Part shown: positions 1-8,834 of the stretch, one piece after another
Layout of the letters: each line of letters begins with the position of its first letter
Numbering within the stretch: the first letter of the stretch is position 1
DNA from: Nostoc sp. S4
GTDB taxonomy: Bacteria; Cyanobacteriota; Cyanobacteriia; Cyanobacteriales; Nostocaceae
Reading direction: 5' to 3'
DNA: 64,000 nt
NCBI GenBank assembly: GCA_029379225.1
Contig: JAQYWR010000046.1
Location: 1-64,000, forward strand
Made by a program: the position numbers and the translations under genes
The notes under the pieces: generated by a model
Told to the model about the DNA's origin: nothing
The model's input: the letters and a program-made list of their open reading frames with translations, nothing else
Database searches by the model: none

Positions 1-1911
1 TTGTAACAGGGGTTCGGCTTCGCTGTATCTGCCTTGGGAGTAGTAGAGTAACGCGAGGTTGTTGAGGCTTTGTGCGACAGATGGATGTTCTTCTCCCAGC
101 AGCTTGCGCCTGAGTGCCAAAGCTTGGATGTAAATCGGTTCGGCTTCGCTGTATCTGCCTTGGGATTTGTAGAGTGCCGCTAGGTTGTTGAGGCTAAGTG
201 CGACAGATGGATGTTCTTCTCCCAAGCGTTTTTTAGTGATTTCTAGACACTGCTCATCCCAAGGTGCTGCTTTATCATACAATCCTTGACCCTCATAAAA
301 TCGAGCGTTGCCGATGAATGCCCAAATTAAATCATCATCACTAACATATTGAATGAGATTCTTCGCTACTTCTACTAAATGAGGTGTGGCGGGGGTGACA
401 TCGGTGATTTGCTCAAGGGTAGGCGAGTCAGGAATATCTTTAGCAACTGCTACCATTACTTTGCAAAAACTTCGCTTTAATTCCTCTGACCGTTCTAAAC
501 CTGTAAGCTGATATTGGAAAAACTCGCGCAACAGTGGATGTAGTTGGTAAATTCCCTCATCTTCACGCTGGAGTAAATGCAAATTCAACAACTTATCATC
601 CCGAATTTCCTCTAACTCTTCCCCGTCTGACTCTGGTAAACACTGTTTCACCAAATCCCAAGCTATAGGTGCGGGTGCAAATAAACTCAATAAACAGCCC
701 AACTGCTTATCATCGTCGTTTAATTCCTGCCAACTCAACTCAAAGGCTGCTAACACACCCCGTTGTGCTGTCATATCCCCTTCTGGTTTATCCCACGCGG
801 GTTTTTCTAGTCGCTTTTTCTCCAACCTTTGCAACATTTGTGTTAAAGAAAGGTCTACTTTGCGCTTGAGATATCGCCCCACTAATTCCAAACCCAAAGG
901 CAAATATCCCAACCACTCACACAACTGATTTGCCACAGCTAATTCTTGCTCAATTCGCCGTGGTGTTTCTTGAAAAAATGACTTTAATAACTCCAGCGCC
1001 GCTTCTGCTTGCAATACATCCAGGGATAATTGCTTAATAGATGCTCCCAAGTATTGGCGCGTAGTAATCAACACTTTAAACCGGGAAGATGACGAGGGTA
1101 AATAAGGCTTAAGTTGCTGATATTCTCCAACATCGTCTAACACTAGCAGCACATCGCCCTCACGCCAATGCCGCCAGCAGTATTGCACTTGGGCGAGGAC
1201 ATCCAAACCTTCTGGTAGCTTTAAATCAAGCACAGTTATGGCAAACTGCACAACTTGAATGCCCATATCACCAGATTTTGCCAGCAACCAGCAAATTCCA
1301 CCTTTGTAAGTTTCGCGGTGATTCCTGGCATATTGTAGGGCAAGTTCTGTTTTACCAACTCCACCCATACCAGCAACAGCAGCTATAGCAACTTGTTCGT
1401 TTTTCTGCAAAAGCTGGTGGAGATTTTGCAATTCCACTTCACGCCCAACAAATTCCATTACCCCAGTTAAGGGAATATTGTCGTAAAACGTCGGCTTAGG
1501 TTTAGCTTTTCTCGCTTCATCACGTTGCACACCAGGCTTTTGTTCTCTAAGGCGTTGCCATTCTGCATCAAATCTCTTTAAGTTCCCATCTTTGTCGCCT
1601 TTGTCGCACCAAAGCGTCAGCTTAAAATGCCAGTCCTCCGAACCTCGTATGTGTTCGCGCAAATCTTCCAGAATACTTAAAAACTCAGCAAGTGCTTTTA
1701 GTGCTTCTCGAACTTGTTCTTTCTCTAAACCACCAAGTTCCGCTAAAACTCTTAGCTGTGTCCTCACAACTAATTGCTTTGGTGTTCGCCAATTAAAGTC
1801 AATTTTAAAACGCTCACCATTCTCTATCTCATCATTGGCATAAGCCAACAACCTTTCTAACAGCAGTCTTACCCGCGCTTCGACAACATCACCATAGCTA
1901 TCACGCGTCAT
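1..1911 (-). CDS. STAND NTPase: NB-ARC domain plus TPR repeats (3' end outside window)
   Basis: The reading frame starts at ATG 1911 and stays open to base 1, giving 637 residues of a longer protein. A ~150-residue N-terminal region of unknown type is followed by an NB-ARC-like ATPase: Walker A GMGGVGKT at about 181-188, Walker B DVLLVLDDV near 253, an LITTR sensor and a GLPL-like LPLGLEL motif. From about residue 540 come tetratricopeptide repeats with a 42-residue (126-nt) period; adjacent units share GEEHPSVA, SLNNLA and SQGRYSEAEP almost unchanged. Proteins of this build are oligomerising signal-transduction ATPases, and many bacterial relatives act in antiphage defence, with the TPRs as sensor. 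The effector role of the N-terminus is unknown. The near-identical TPR units suggest recent repeat expansion. Confidence 0.88.
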   Translation of the reverse strand, partial: MTRDSYGDVVEARVRLLLERLLAYANDEIENGERFKIDFNWRTPKQLVVRTQLRVLAELGGLEKEQVREALKALAEFLSILEDLREHIRGSEDWHFKLTLWCDKGDKDGNLKRFDAEWQRLREQKPGVQRDEARKAKPKPTFYDNIPLTGVMEFVGREVELQNLHQLLQKNEQVAIAAVAGMGGVGKTELALQYARNHRETYKGGICWLLAKSGDMGIQVVQFAITVLDLKLPEGLDVLAQVQYCWRHWREGDVLLVLDDVGEYQQLKPYLPSSSSRFKVLITTRQYLGASIKQLSLDVLQAEAALELLKSFFQETPRRIEQELAVANQLCEWLGYLPLGLELVGRYLKRKVDLSLTQMLQRLEKKRLEKPAWDKPEGDMTAQRGVLAAFELSWQELNDDDKQLGCLLSLFAPAPIAWDLVKQCLPESDGEELEEIRDDKLLNLHLLQREDEGIYQLHPLLREFFQYQLTGLERSEELKRSFCKVMVAVAKDIPDSPTLEQITDVTPATPHLVEVAKNLIQYVSDDDLIWAFIGNARFYEGQGLYDKAAPWDEQCLEITKKRLGEEHPSVALSLNNLAALYKSQGRYSEAEPIYIQALALRRKLLGEEHPSVAQSLNNLALLYYSQGRYSEAEPLLQ

Positions 1912-2080
1912 TAGTTACTTTTGCTGAAATTTGGACAAAGTTTCGGGAATCCCCAAACTTAATCTAGCATCCCCAAACTCAAATCTCCGGGTATTCACCC
2001 ATTACAGCCAACAGATAACTGCATTTGCTTTCACTGACTACCCCAAATCTACTGTTGCTTCAGTATTCCAGGTGAAACAA

Positions 2081-2254
2081 ATGCAAAAGGCAACGAAATC
2101 TATCAATATTAAAAAGCTGGTGACAATTTTACTATTTGTAATTCCCTTAATTGCAGACTGGTTAATCCCAGGTTCGGGTATTTTCATAGAAATTGCCTTT
2201 CTAATTTGGGAATTGTTGGAACCAGAGGAGACACAGGGGGATAATTTGAAGTAA
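2081..2254 (+). CDS. small hydrophobic protein, unknown function
   Basis: A 57-residue ORF beginning MQKATKSINIKKL and carrying one or two hydrophobic segments (LVTILLFVIPLIADWLIP and GIFIEIAFLIWELL), ending in an acidic tail. The frame is open further upstream to 1931, but the upstream part is compositionally poor and the internal ATG at 2081 gives a typical small membrane protein. It is similar in style to small hydrophobic proteins I have seen annotated in Nostocales, but no function is known to me. It lies between the STAND gene and a toxin-antitoxin pair. Confidence 0.5.
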   Translation: MQKATKSINIKKLVTILLFVIPLIADWLIPGSGIFIEIAFLIWELLEPEETQGDNLK

Positions 2255-2297
2255 AAGTAATATGTAGAGTGAAATATCGCTTACTTAAGCTGGATTT

Positions 2298-2330
2298 AGA
2301 TCCCCGACTTCTTGAAGAAGTCGGGGATCT
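2298..2330. repeat. REP-like palindrome
   Basis: A perfect inverted repeat with 16-nt arms (AGATCCCCGACTTCTT and its complement) around a single G. Palindromes of this GATCCCCGACTTC type are dispersed through many cyanobacterial genomes. As RNA it could form a strong hairpin between the upstream small gene and the toxin-antitoxin operon. Confidence 0.75.
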
Positions 2331-2358
2331 GGGCAGCTAATAACGCTAAAGCCATAGT

Positions 2359-2586
2359 ATGACTACCAAAACCACAACCCAAATGCAAACTGATAAATAC
2401 CCTTTTGCTCAAGAACTGATTACTGATATGGAAGGTAATATCCGCAAAGTAGTCATAGGTTTTGATGACTATCTACACTTGCTAGAAGTTATTGAAGATG
2501 AAGGACTTATCTTAGCAATGAAGGCAGTAAAACATGAAATACCTCTAAATATAGATGAAGCATTAGCACAACTAGAACAAGAGTGA
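2359..2586 (+). CDS. antitoxin-like protein, partner of RelE-type toxin
   Basis: This 75-residue acidic protein has a central DMEGNIRKVVIGFDDYLHLLEVIED segment of the kind seen in small cyanobacterial antitoxins (Phd/RelB-like beta strand plus helix) and an acidic C-terminus (EALAQLEQE). It directly precedes and overlaps the RelE-like toxin by four bases (GTGA), the usual antitoxin-first, coupled arrangement. It probably binds the toxin through the C-terminal helix and represses its own promoter through the N-terminal part. The assignment rests on size, sequence style and partnership, not on a decisive motif. Confidence 0.7.
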   Translation: MTTKTTTQMQTDKYPFAQELITDMEGNIRKVVIGFDDYLHLLEVIEDEGLILAMKAVKHEIPLNIDEALAQLEQE

Positions 2587-2855
2587 TTACCCAATATCTA
2601 CCCAGCTTTATCAAGGATCTCAAGGCTCTGAAAAGTACACCTTACTATGAGACTATTAGAACCCTTGCTTTTGAAGAAATACCACAAATATTAACCTTTG
2701 AAGAAATTACTAACCTCAAAAAACTTCAGGGTGATGAAAATGCTTATCGCATCCGCGTCGGTGATTATCGTATTGGACTTATTTTTGATGGAGAAACAGT
2801 CCTATTTCAGCGAGTACTGCACCGGAAAGATATTTATCGTTATTTCCCGAAATAA
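2583..2855 (+). CDS. RelE/ParE-family toxin
   Basis: This 90-residue protein starts with GTG inside the stop of the antitoxin gene. It has the RelE core: an N-terminal helical part (FIKDLKALK), then the strand-rich C-terminus YRIRVGDYRIGLIFDG and FQRVLHRKDIYRYF, with the conserved arginines and HR..Y pattern of ribosome-dependent mRNA interferases. Expected action is cleavage of ribosome-bound mRNA, neutralised by the 75-aa partner. Both genes read in one frame-coupled unit and look intact. Confidence 0.85.
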   Translation: MITQYLPSFIKDLKALKSTPYYETIRTLAFEEIPQILTFEEITNLKKLQGDENAYRIRVGDYRIGLIFDGETVLFQRVLHRKDIYRYFPK

Positions 2856-2914
2856 AACCATCTTAATTACGAATTACCTTAGCGTAGCGGGGCGTAGCCC
2901 ATTACTAATTACAA

Positions 2915-3607
2915 ATGCAATTTAATACCCAACTGCTACCTCGAATTAATAGTAAATCCCTCAGAGAAAATGGTAAACAATATTATGTAGATAGCAAGGG
3001 AAACCGCTTCCCCAGCGTCACTACAATACTTAATGTCACCAAACCCCAAGCAGACAGAGACAGATTATTAAATTGGAAAGCGCGTGTAGGTACAGAAGAA
3101 GCCACCCGCATATCTACAAACGCCAGTCGTCGCGGAACCCAAACACACAAACAAATTGAGCGCTACCTTTTGGGGCAAAATCCTGTTTGTCCCGAAGCTA
3201 GTCGCCCTTACTGGGAAAGTATTAAGCCAGTTTTAGAAGAAATCGACACAGTAAGACTCGTAGAAGGCTCCGTTTTTCATTACGATTTGAGCTATTCTGG
3301 CAAAGTTGATTGTATTGCCAGTTATCAAGGCATCCCTTGTATTTGCGAGTGGAAAACAGCAGACAAACCTAAAGGCTCAATAGAGCATTTATACGAACAT
3401 CCACTGCAAATTACAGCATACATTGGAGCAATTAACAACTATTATCGAGATTATGGCATTCAACTAAATCATGCTTTGTTGGTAGTAGCAATTCCAGAGA
3501 TGCCAGCGGAGGTATTTTGGTTTGAATCAGCACTGATAAAAGATTATTGGGAGCAGTGGGAAAAAAGAGTTGCCGAATATTGGGAACGCAAAAGTATTTG
3601 GAGTTGA
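2915..3607 (+). CDS. PD-(D/E)XK exonuclease, RecB/MGME1-like
   Basis: A 230-residue protein with a complete PD-(D/E)XK nuclease signature: GTQTH at 74-78, GKVD at 129-132 (Asp132), the EWK triad at 145-147 and a downstream QITAY helix (Gln165). This arrangement matches RecB-type single-strand DNA exonucleases of the Cas4/MGME1 branch, although no Fe-S cysteine cluster is visible. It follows the toxin-antitoxin pair by about 60 bp containing a short GCGTAGC-type repeat. A phage or mobile-element origin, or a repair/defence role, is possible. Substrate cannot be read from sequence. Confidence 0.82.
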   Translation: MQFNTQLLPRINSKSLRENGKQYYVDSKGNRFPSVTTILNVTKPQADRDRLLNWKARVGTEEATRISTNASRRGTQTHKQIERYLLGQNPVCPEASRPYWESIKPVLEEIDTVRLVEGSVFHYDLSYSGKVDCIASYQGIPCICEWKTADKPKGSIEHLYEHPLQITAYIGAINNYYRDYGIQLNHALLVVAIPEMPAEVFWFESALIKDYWEQWEKRVAEYWERKSIWS

Positions 3608-3681
3608 TGAGTAAGATTGCAGAGAAGTTTTTAGCAGATATGGAAATTTTGCAATTTAGAAATAAAGGCAATTATTAGTAA

Positions 3682-5124
3682 TTAAAGTAAAGGAGTCAGC
3701 AATCGAGAAACTCTCACAGCTAACTTGAACCAAAAAGGTTTTTTATCGTACTCATTAAGATCCACAGCAACACAGACAGCTAAATCATCCTCTAACATTT
3801 TTTTCACACTTTGGACAAACTGAGGCTCGGTAACAAACCCCATAACTTCAAAGTTGAGGGAAAAAGAGCGACTATCTAAGTTAACAGTTCCTACCCCTGC
3901 TAAATTTTCATCAACAACTATAATTTTCTGGTGCATAAACCCATTTTTATAACGATACAGCTTGATACCGATTTTTTCCATTTCGGTGTAATAAGAGAAG
4001 GAACATAAATAAACAAATAAATGATCGGGTCGATTTGGCAAGAGAATTTGCACATCTACACCTCGCATTGCTGCGAGTTTTAAGGCTGACAATGTTGCCT
4101 CATCCGGCACAAAGTACGGAGTAGCAATCCAGAGGTGAGTTTGAGCTTGATTAATTAATTCTACGAAAAAAAGCTTACAAGCTGGTAGCGTATCTGCCGG
4201 GCCTGTAGGAAGAATGAATGCAGTTTGATTAATTTCTTGATTAATTTTTACGTCCCAGTTAACTTCGAGAAGTTTTCGAGTTGCCCAATACCAATCTCGC
4301 ACAAAGGAGTTTTGTAGACTTTGTACAGTCGGGCCTTCGAGCATCATATGGGTATCGCGCCAGGGACTCAAGCGAGGATTTTTTCCTAAATATTCGTCAC
4401 CAATATTTAGTCCCCCGATAAATGCTATTTCTCCATCCACCACCAAAATTTTCCGATGATTGCGAAAATTATATTGCAGCCGATTACCCTGACCTTGGGT
4501 GGTGTTAAATGCACTTACTGCAATTCCATGCTGTTGTAGAGACTGGATATAAGGGCGAGATAGTTTCTTGGAACCAATTTCATCGTAGAGAAAATAGATA
4601 TTTATTCCTTGCTTAGCTTTAGCAATTAATGCTTCTTTAAACTGATTACCTGCTTGGTCATCGTTAACAGTATAGAATTGGAACAAAATATAATTTGTTG
4701 CCGATGCAATCTTTTTCAGCATTGCTTCATAGGTTTGCTGACCATCAATCAGTAATTCGGCAGCATTCCCTGATGTAAAAGAAATTTCTGTAAAAGCCTC
4801 CGCTAATGGTTGCAATTCGACTAGATTATCTGGTGGTGTAACTTGAAATTTTATCAGTTCACTATAAATCGGCTGAATAAGCTGGTAGTGTTCTGCATAG
4901 ACTAAGCGTAGTGTTTCAGCATATCCATGAAATTTAGTTCTTCCTAAAATCCAATACAACGGAATAGCTAGCCAGGGAAAGGTAATTAGAGAAATACTCC
5001 AAGCAATTGCCCCTTGAGAAGAACGCACATTCATCACTGCATGGGCTGCATGTGCAACTCCTACGAAATGAACAAAAACTGTAACTGTACTAAAAATAGC
5101 TACAATACCACCATCTACAACCAT
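3682..5124 (-). CDS. cls: cardiolipin synthase, phospholipase D superfamily
   Basis: A 480-residue protein with two N-terminal membrane segments (about 5-27 and 36-58) and two HKD catalytic motifs: His223/Lys225/Asp230 (HRKILVVDG) and His398/Lys400/Asp405 (HQKIIVVDE), each followed by the GG or NLDSRS element. This is the bacterial ClsA layout, condensing phosphatidylglycerol molecules to cardiolipin at the membrane. It is the last gene of a minus-strand operon, separated by one base from the upstream EEP-family gene. Its linkage to DNA-repair genes is unexpected. Other two-HKD transferases cannot be excluded. Confidence 0.88.
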   Translation of the reverse strand: MVVDGGIVAIFSTVTVFVHFVGVAHAAHAVMNVRSSQGAIAWSISLITFPWLAIPLYWILGRTKFHGYAETLRLVYAEHYQLIQPIYSELIKFQVTPPDNLVELQPLAEAFTEISFTSGNAAELLIDGQQTYEAMLKKIASATNYILFQFYTVNDDQAGNQFKEALIAKAKQGINIYFLYDEIGSKKLSRPYIQSLQQHGIAVSAFNTTQGQGNRLQYNFRNHRKILVVDGEIAFIGGLNIGDEYLGKNPRLSPWRDTHMMLEGPTVQSLQNSFVRDWYWATRKLLEVNWDVKINQEINQTAFILPTGPADTLPACKLFFVELINQAQTHLWIATPYFVPDEATLSALKLAAMRGVDVQILLPNRPDHLFVYLCSFSYYTEMEKIGIKLYRYKNGFMHQKIIVVDENLAGVGTVNLDSRSFSLNFEVMGFVTEPQFVQSVKKMLEDDLAVCVAVDLNEYDKKPFWFKLAVRVSRLLTPLL

Positions 5125-5125
5125 C

Positions 5126-5971
5126 TTAATTTTTTTGAGTATTGATATAAGTAAATTCTGCCATTAATGGCTTGTGATCGGATGAACAAATTTTGTCTAG
5201 TACTTTAGCACTAGCTTTCTTCAGAGTGAGATTTCGATAAAAAATATGGTCTAAAGGAGGTGAGAACAGAAAGCGTTTAATTTTCTGCTTCTCATGAGGT
5301 GCAAAAATTACTGGCGTTAATCCCAATTGAGTTGTTACTTGATTGAGGATAACTGCTCTTTTTTGACTCCAAGTATTGAAATCTCCTGAAAATATGAGTG
5401 GGCCACGATGTGTAGATAATGCTAGCTCTAATTCATTTAGTTGGATTTTAAATTTATTTAAATCTACAAAATTTATCAAATGACTATTTATTGTTAATAG
5501 AGTTGTGCGTTTATCAGATAGCAGATACTCACTAACTAAAGAAATTTTAGGAGTTCTAACAATCGGTTCATAATGTGTAGTAGTCAAAACTTTTTTTCTA
5601 AGTGGACTGATTGTAGCTGCTGTAAAAATTCCCGAACAGGTTTGATGATGAATATCAACAAAGTTTGGAGCAAAATTCCAATTCATTTTTAGCCAAGTAT
5701 TTAATTGGTCTGCTTCTAACTTCAGAGAAAACTCTTGTAAAAATATCAGGTTGGGTTGGTAATCTTCAATGATATTTGAAAAATCTTTTAACCAAGTCTT
5801 GTTATAGTTTTGTTTAGCAATATTCCAATTAAGAACTTTAATCGAATTACTATTAATTTCTGTTTGCAGAGAATGATTTTTATCAATTGTAAGTTCTTGT
5901 AAACCAATAAATCTATAAGATGGAACAAATTGTGTCAAGAGAGTGTTTACGTGTTCTTGAATATTAGGCAT
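5126..5971 (-). CDS. endonuclease/exonuclease/phosphatase (EEP) family protein
   Basis: About 281 residues with the EEP fold signatures in order: KVLNWNIAKQN (metal Asn), FLQEF (metal Glu), GDFNTW (catalytic Asp/Asn) and a C-terminal SDHKPL (catalytic Asp-His). Members are Mg-dependent DNA nucleases or phosphodiesterases of DNA, lipid or sugar-phosphate substrates. I chose ATG 5971, five bases after the bax1 stop; a TTG at 5980 overlapping that stop is possible. It sits between bax1 and cls, so either a DNA or a phospholipid substrate would make sense. Confidence 0.85.
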   Translation of the reverse strand: MPNIQEHVNTLLTQFVPSYRFIGLQELTIDKNHSLQTEINSNSIKVLNWNIAKQNYNKTWLKDFSNIIEDYQPNLIFLQEFSLKLEADQLNTWLKMNWNFAPNFVDIHHQTCSGIFTAATISPLRKKVLTTTHYEPIVRTPKISLVSEYLLSDKRTTLLTINSHLINFVDLNKFKIQLNELELALSTHRGPLIFSGDFNTWSQKRAVILNQVTTQLGLTPVIFAPHEKQKIKRFLFSPPLDHIFYRNLTLKKASAKVLDKICSSDHKPLMAEFTYINTQKN

Positions 5972-5976
5972 CACTA

Positions 5977-7191
5977 TCAATCCATCACAGCTAACACAGC
6001 TTTTGGCAATAACTTATCTTTAAACCAAACAATTCTCGCGGGGACATCATTTAATTTTACTCCCGCCTTTTCTAAATTAAGTCGCTCGGAAATTGCCAAA
6101 ATCAAATCATCACGTCCCGCACGCCGCACTTGAGAAAACTTCTTTTGTAAATATTCTGGACGCCAATAACCAACAATTTCTAATAAAAAGGTACGTCCAT
6201 CAGGATGCACTAAGCGAAAATCGGGAATCATCACGCTACCGGGAATTGGTATCAAATCAACTTCTCTCTCTAATGCCCAGCCACTTTTCAACGCATCCCA
6301 TTTATCAGCAAAGGATGCTTCTAACATACTATCGTAGGGCTTTCCGGGTGGATAATGAGATACCAAACCACATTCGGAATTGAGAGTAAAACGTCCAGTT
6401 TTCCAAGTATCTGTATAAGCGTCACGAGTTTGGAGAATCGAAGAAAGACTCCATTTTGTAACGTGAAGTAAAGCGGGGATGAGTTTAGCGATCGCCAATC
6501 CATATCGCGTACTAGAGTTAAACAAGCTCGTCGGCCCATCTATCGTAATTGTAAATCCGTGGTCAGCATCGCCTTCAATATAAGCCATCAATTGAAACAA
6601 CTTTAGATAGCGAAACAACAGCTTATATTCTCCCGGAACATTTCGATGAGCATTTAACACCAACTGACTCGCCTTATAAAAAACCCCCTGTACCTGAGAT
6701 AAGTTATAACGATTTAACAAATCTGCTGCTATTGGTGCATCAAAAACCGTCAAAATCTTATTCTCAGCTAAATCAGCATATAATCCATTGCGAACCTGTT
6801 CCGGCAAAACTTCCCGCTCAAGTTCTTGAGTTAACTCATCAGCAACTTTCCCCAAAGTAACTTGTGTAGATTCCCGACTAGAAACAGACTTTGCAGCCAA
6901 AGAAAATACCCGTTCTCTTAACATTTGTGGTTCCAAAGGACTAACCACTTCAAAAGTACAAAAACTGCTTTTGAGAATATAAGCTAATCCCCGCTTCAGC
7001 CGATAATCTGTCGAATCTCCTTCAAAATCAGTTAGTTGTCGCTCAAGCACACCCTGACTTTTCCCCACAGCTGATTGAAAATAATTAATTAACTCAATTG
7101 CCAACTTTGAAGTTTGATTGTCAATCTTCAGTCTCTTCGGCACGATCTCCTCTCCGTTTTGGCGATGCATCAATAACTCTGTCGGTAACAT
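5977..7191 (-). CDS. Bax1-like DUF790 protein, XPB helicase partner
   Basis: A 404-residue DUF790 protein beginning MLPTELLMHRQNGEEIVPKR, the usual N-terminus of the family. The C-terminal third carries a nuclease-like core: SMLEASFADKWDAL, then SVMIPDFRLVHPDGRTFLLEIVGYW, i.e. PDF...EIVG of a PD-(D/E)XK fold. Archaeal Bax1 binds XPB helicase and supplies structure-specific nuclease activity, a minimal counterpart of XPB-XPG. The gene overlaps the XPB-like helicase by 71 bp and is followed almost without gap by the EEP gene, so the partnership is retained here. Confidence 0.87.
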   Translation of the reverse strand: MLPTELLMHRQNGEEIVPKRLKIDNQTSKLAIELINYFQSAVGKSQGVLERQLTDFEGDSTDYRLKRGLAYILKSSFCTFEVVSPLEPQMLRERVFSLAAKSVSSRESTQVTLGKVADELTQELEREVLPEQVRNGLYADLAENKILTVFDAPIAADLLNRYNLSQVQGVFYKASQLVLNAHRNVPGEYKLLFRYLKLFQLMAYIEGDADHGFTITIDGPTSLFNSSTRYGLAIAKLIPALLHVTKWSLSSILQTRDAYTDTWKTGRFTLNSECGLVSHYPPGKPYDSMLEASFADKWDALKSGWALEREVDLIPIPGSVMIPDFRLVHPDGRTFLLEIVGYWRPEYLQKKFSQVRRAGRDDLILAISERLNLEKAGVKLNDVPARIVWFKDKLLPKAVLAVMD

Positions 7192-8728
7192 CTGCTGAAT
7201 TTTGGATTTTAGATTTTGGATTTTGGATTGAATAATTAATTTCTAACTGTTCCGCCGCCTTCAAACTTTTTCCTTTCCCACTTCCATACACAACCCGCAA
7301 ATTCCCTTTCCTTTCTTTTTCTCCCCCTGCTTCCTGTGCTTCCCCTGCTCCCCTTGCTTTCTTATCCCCGCGTCGCCTAGCTGAAGTCCCTTCTTCACTC
7401 GTATCCTCAGCCACCACCTCATACAAAATCGCCTGCTTATTTTCGATATTTCCCTTTCTTAAAACCCTCCCCAAACGTTGAGTATATTCTCTAGCCGAAC
7501 CCGTTCCTGATAAAATAATTGCTACAGAAGCCGCAGGTACATCAACTCCTTCATTTAACACATGAGAAGCAACTAAAGTATTATATGTACCCTCACGAAA
7601 TTTTGTTAATATTTCATGGCGTTCTTTCACCGGAGTTTGATGAGTAATTGCCGGAATTAATAAATCCTGAGAAACCCGATAAACTGTAGAATTATCAGCC
7701 GTAAAAATTAAAACTCGTGCCGGATAATGTTCTGCTAATAAATTAGCTAAAATTCGTAATTTGCCATCAGTACCCAAAGCAATATCTTTCGCTTCTCGAT
7801 GCGCTAACATCGCTCTCCGCCCAGCTTGGGATCTAGCACTCATTTGTACGAACATTTGCCAACCTTGAAGACTCCCCAAAGAAATTCGAGATTGCTTTAA
7901 AAAATCGTTGCGAGTTTGAATTAATTGGTTGTATCTTTCCCTTTCTTGCTGCGATAACTTGACCTTAATTTGGACAATTTCGTGTTCTGCTAACGCCTTC
8001 CCCGCCAAATCTTCAGCGCGTTTGCGATATACTTCTTCACCAATGAGCATATTTAAGTCAGCGTGTTTGCCATCGGTACGTTCTGGTGTAGCAGAGAGTC
8101 CTAAACGATAGGGTGCGATCGCATATTCAGCAATTACCCGATTAAAATCTGTCGGTAAATGATGACACTCATCAAAAACAATCAAACCATATTGATTACC
8201 GATCGCTTCCGCGTGAATTGCCGCACTATCGTAAGTTGCGACTAGAATAGCTGTTTTATCCCGCGAACCACCCCCTAGCAATCCCACCTCAGCATCCGGG
8301 AAAGCCGCCTCCAAATGTGCATACCACTGATGCATTAAATCCAAAGTTGGCACTACAATCAGCGTCGTGCGGGGGGTTGACTGCATGGCCATTTGTGCCA
8401 AATAAGTCTTTCCTGCCGCCGTGGGAAGCACAACTACCCCCTGTCTACCCGCTAGTTTCCAAGCAGCTAGCGCTTCACTCTGGTGAGGATATGGTTCCAT
8501 TTCCAAACTAGAAACTAAATCTAGAGGATAAAATTCCTTGGCTTCATCGAGAAAGTTGACATCTTCCGCTTGTAGTGCTTCCACGAGCGATCGGTATCTA
8601 ATCGCCGGAATGCGGAATTTTTCAACTCGATCGTCCCATGTAGCATAGTCCATCCAAGCTTTGCCGCGTGGTGGTGGATGCAAAATTAGCGTGCCGCGAT
8701 CGAAAGTTAATGTTGGGGTACGAACCAT
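7121..8728 (-). CDS. XPB/ERCC3-like DEAH helicase with repeat-derived C-terminus
   Basis: A 535-residue SF2 helicase. An N-terminal damage-recognition-like region (1-85) precedes motif I PTAAGKT (102-108), the DECH box (186-189), SAT (212-214) and motif VI QRLGRVLR (417-424). It pairs with the DUF790 protein directly downstream, as in archaeal XPB-Bax1. The conserved helicase ends near residue 445. The remaining ~90 residues are unusual: 451-474 are encoded by an A/G-rich dispersed repeat (RRRGDKKARGAGEAQ) and 501-511 by TTTTGGATTT heptamers (IQNPKSKIQNS). This extension carries the stop codon 71 bp into bax1. Role inferred: DNA unwinding in excision-type repair. Confidence 0.9.
   Translation of the reverse strand: MVRTPTLTFDRGTLILHPPPRGKAWMDYATWDDRVEKFRIPAIRYRSLVEALQAEDVNFLDEAKEFYPLDLVSSLEMEPYPHQSEALAAWKLAGRQGVVVLPTAAGKTYLAQMAMQSTPRTTLIVVPTLDLMHQWYAHLEAAFPDAEVGLLGGGSRDKTAILVATYDSAAIHAEAIGNQYGLIVFDECHHLPTDFNRVIAEYAIAPYRLGLSATPERTDGKHADLNMLIGEEVYRKRAEDLAGKALAEHEIVQIKVKLSQQERERYNQLIQTRNDFLKQSRISLGSLQGWQMFVQMSARSQAGRRAMLAHREAKDIALGTDGKLRILANLLAEHYPARVLIFTADNSTVYRVSQDLLIPAITHQTPVKERHEILTKFREGTYNTLVASHVLNEGVDVPAASVAIILSGTGSAREYTQRLGRVLRKGNIENKQAILYEVVAEDTSEEGTSARRRGDKKARGAGEAQEAGGEKERKGNLRVVYGSGKGKSLKAAEQLEINYSIQNPKSKIQNSADVTDRVIDASPKRRGDRAEETED
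7198..7230. repeat. TTTTGGATTT heptamer repeat inside helicase gene
   Basis: Tandem copies of the TTTTGGA/TTTTAGA heptamer family, the same family found between genes at 60119-60180. Here they lie inside the 3' end of the XPB-like helicase and overlap the region just before the bax1 start. Confidence 0.75.
7307..7378. repeat. C/T-rich dispersed repeat inside helicase gene
   Basis: On the plus strand a C/T-rich tract with CCCCTGC and GCTTCCC words. Similar tracts occur between genes at 10141-10200, 34200-34260 and 48336-48420. Read in the helicase frame it encodes the charged, low-complexity residues 451-474. Confidence 0.65.
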
Positions 8729-8834
8729 AATTGTTGGGCATTGGGCAGGGAAGCAGAGGGGCGAATAATAAATTAGTCAACAATCAGCAGTCAACAGTCA
8801 ACACTCCCTTGATTACTAATAACGTAAAAAGTGC

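Noticed and set aside
3607-3678. 23-codon ORF starting inside the stop of the MGME1-like gene
   Set aside because: Stop-start overlap is attractive, but the peptide is too short to assess and shows no known features.
7121-7191. The helicase/bax1 overlap as a sign of a wrong bax1 start
   Set aside because: The bax1 N-terminus MLPTELLMHR matches the family start, so the start at 7191 is kept and the overlap is attributed to the helicase extension.
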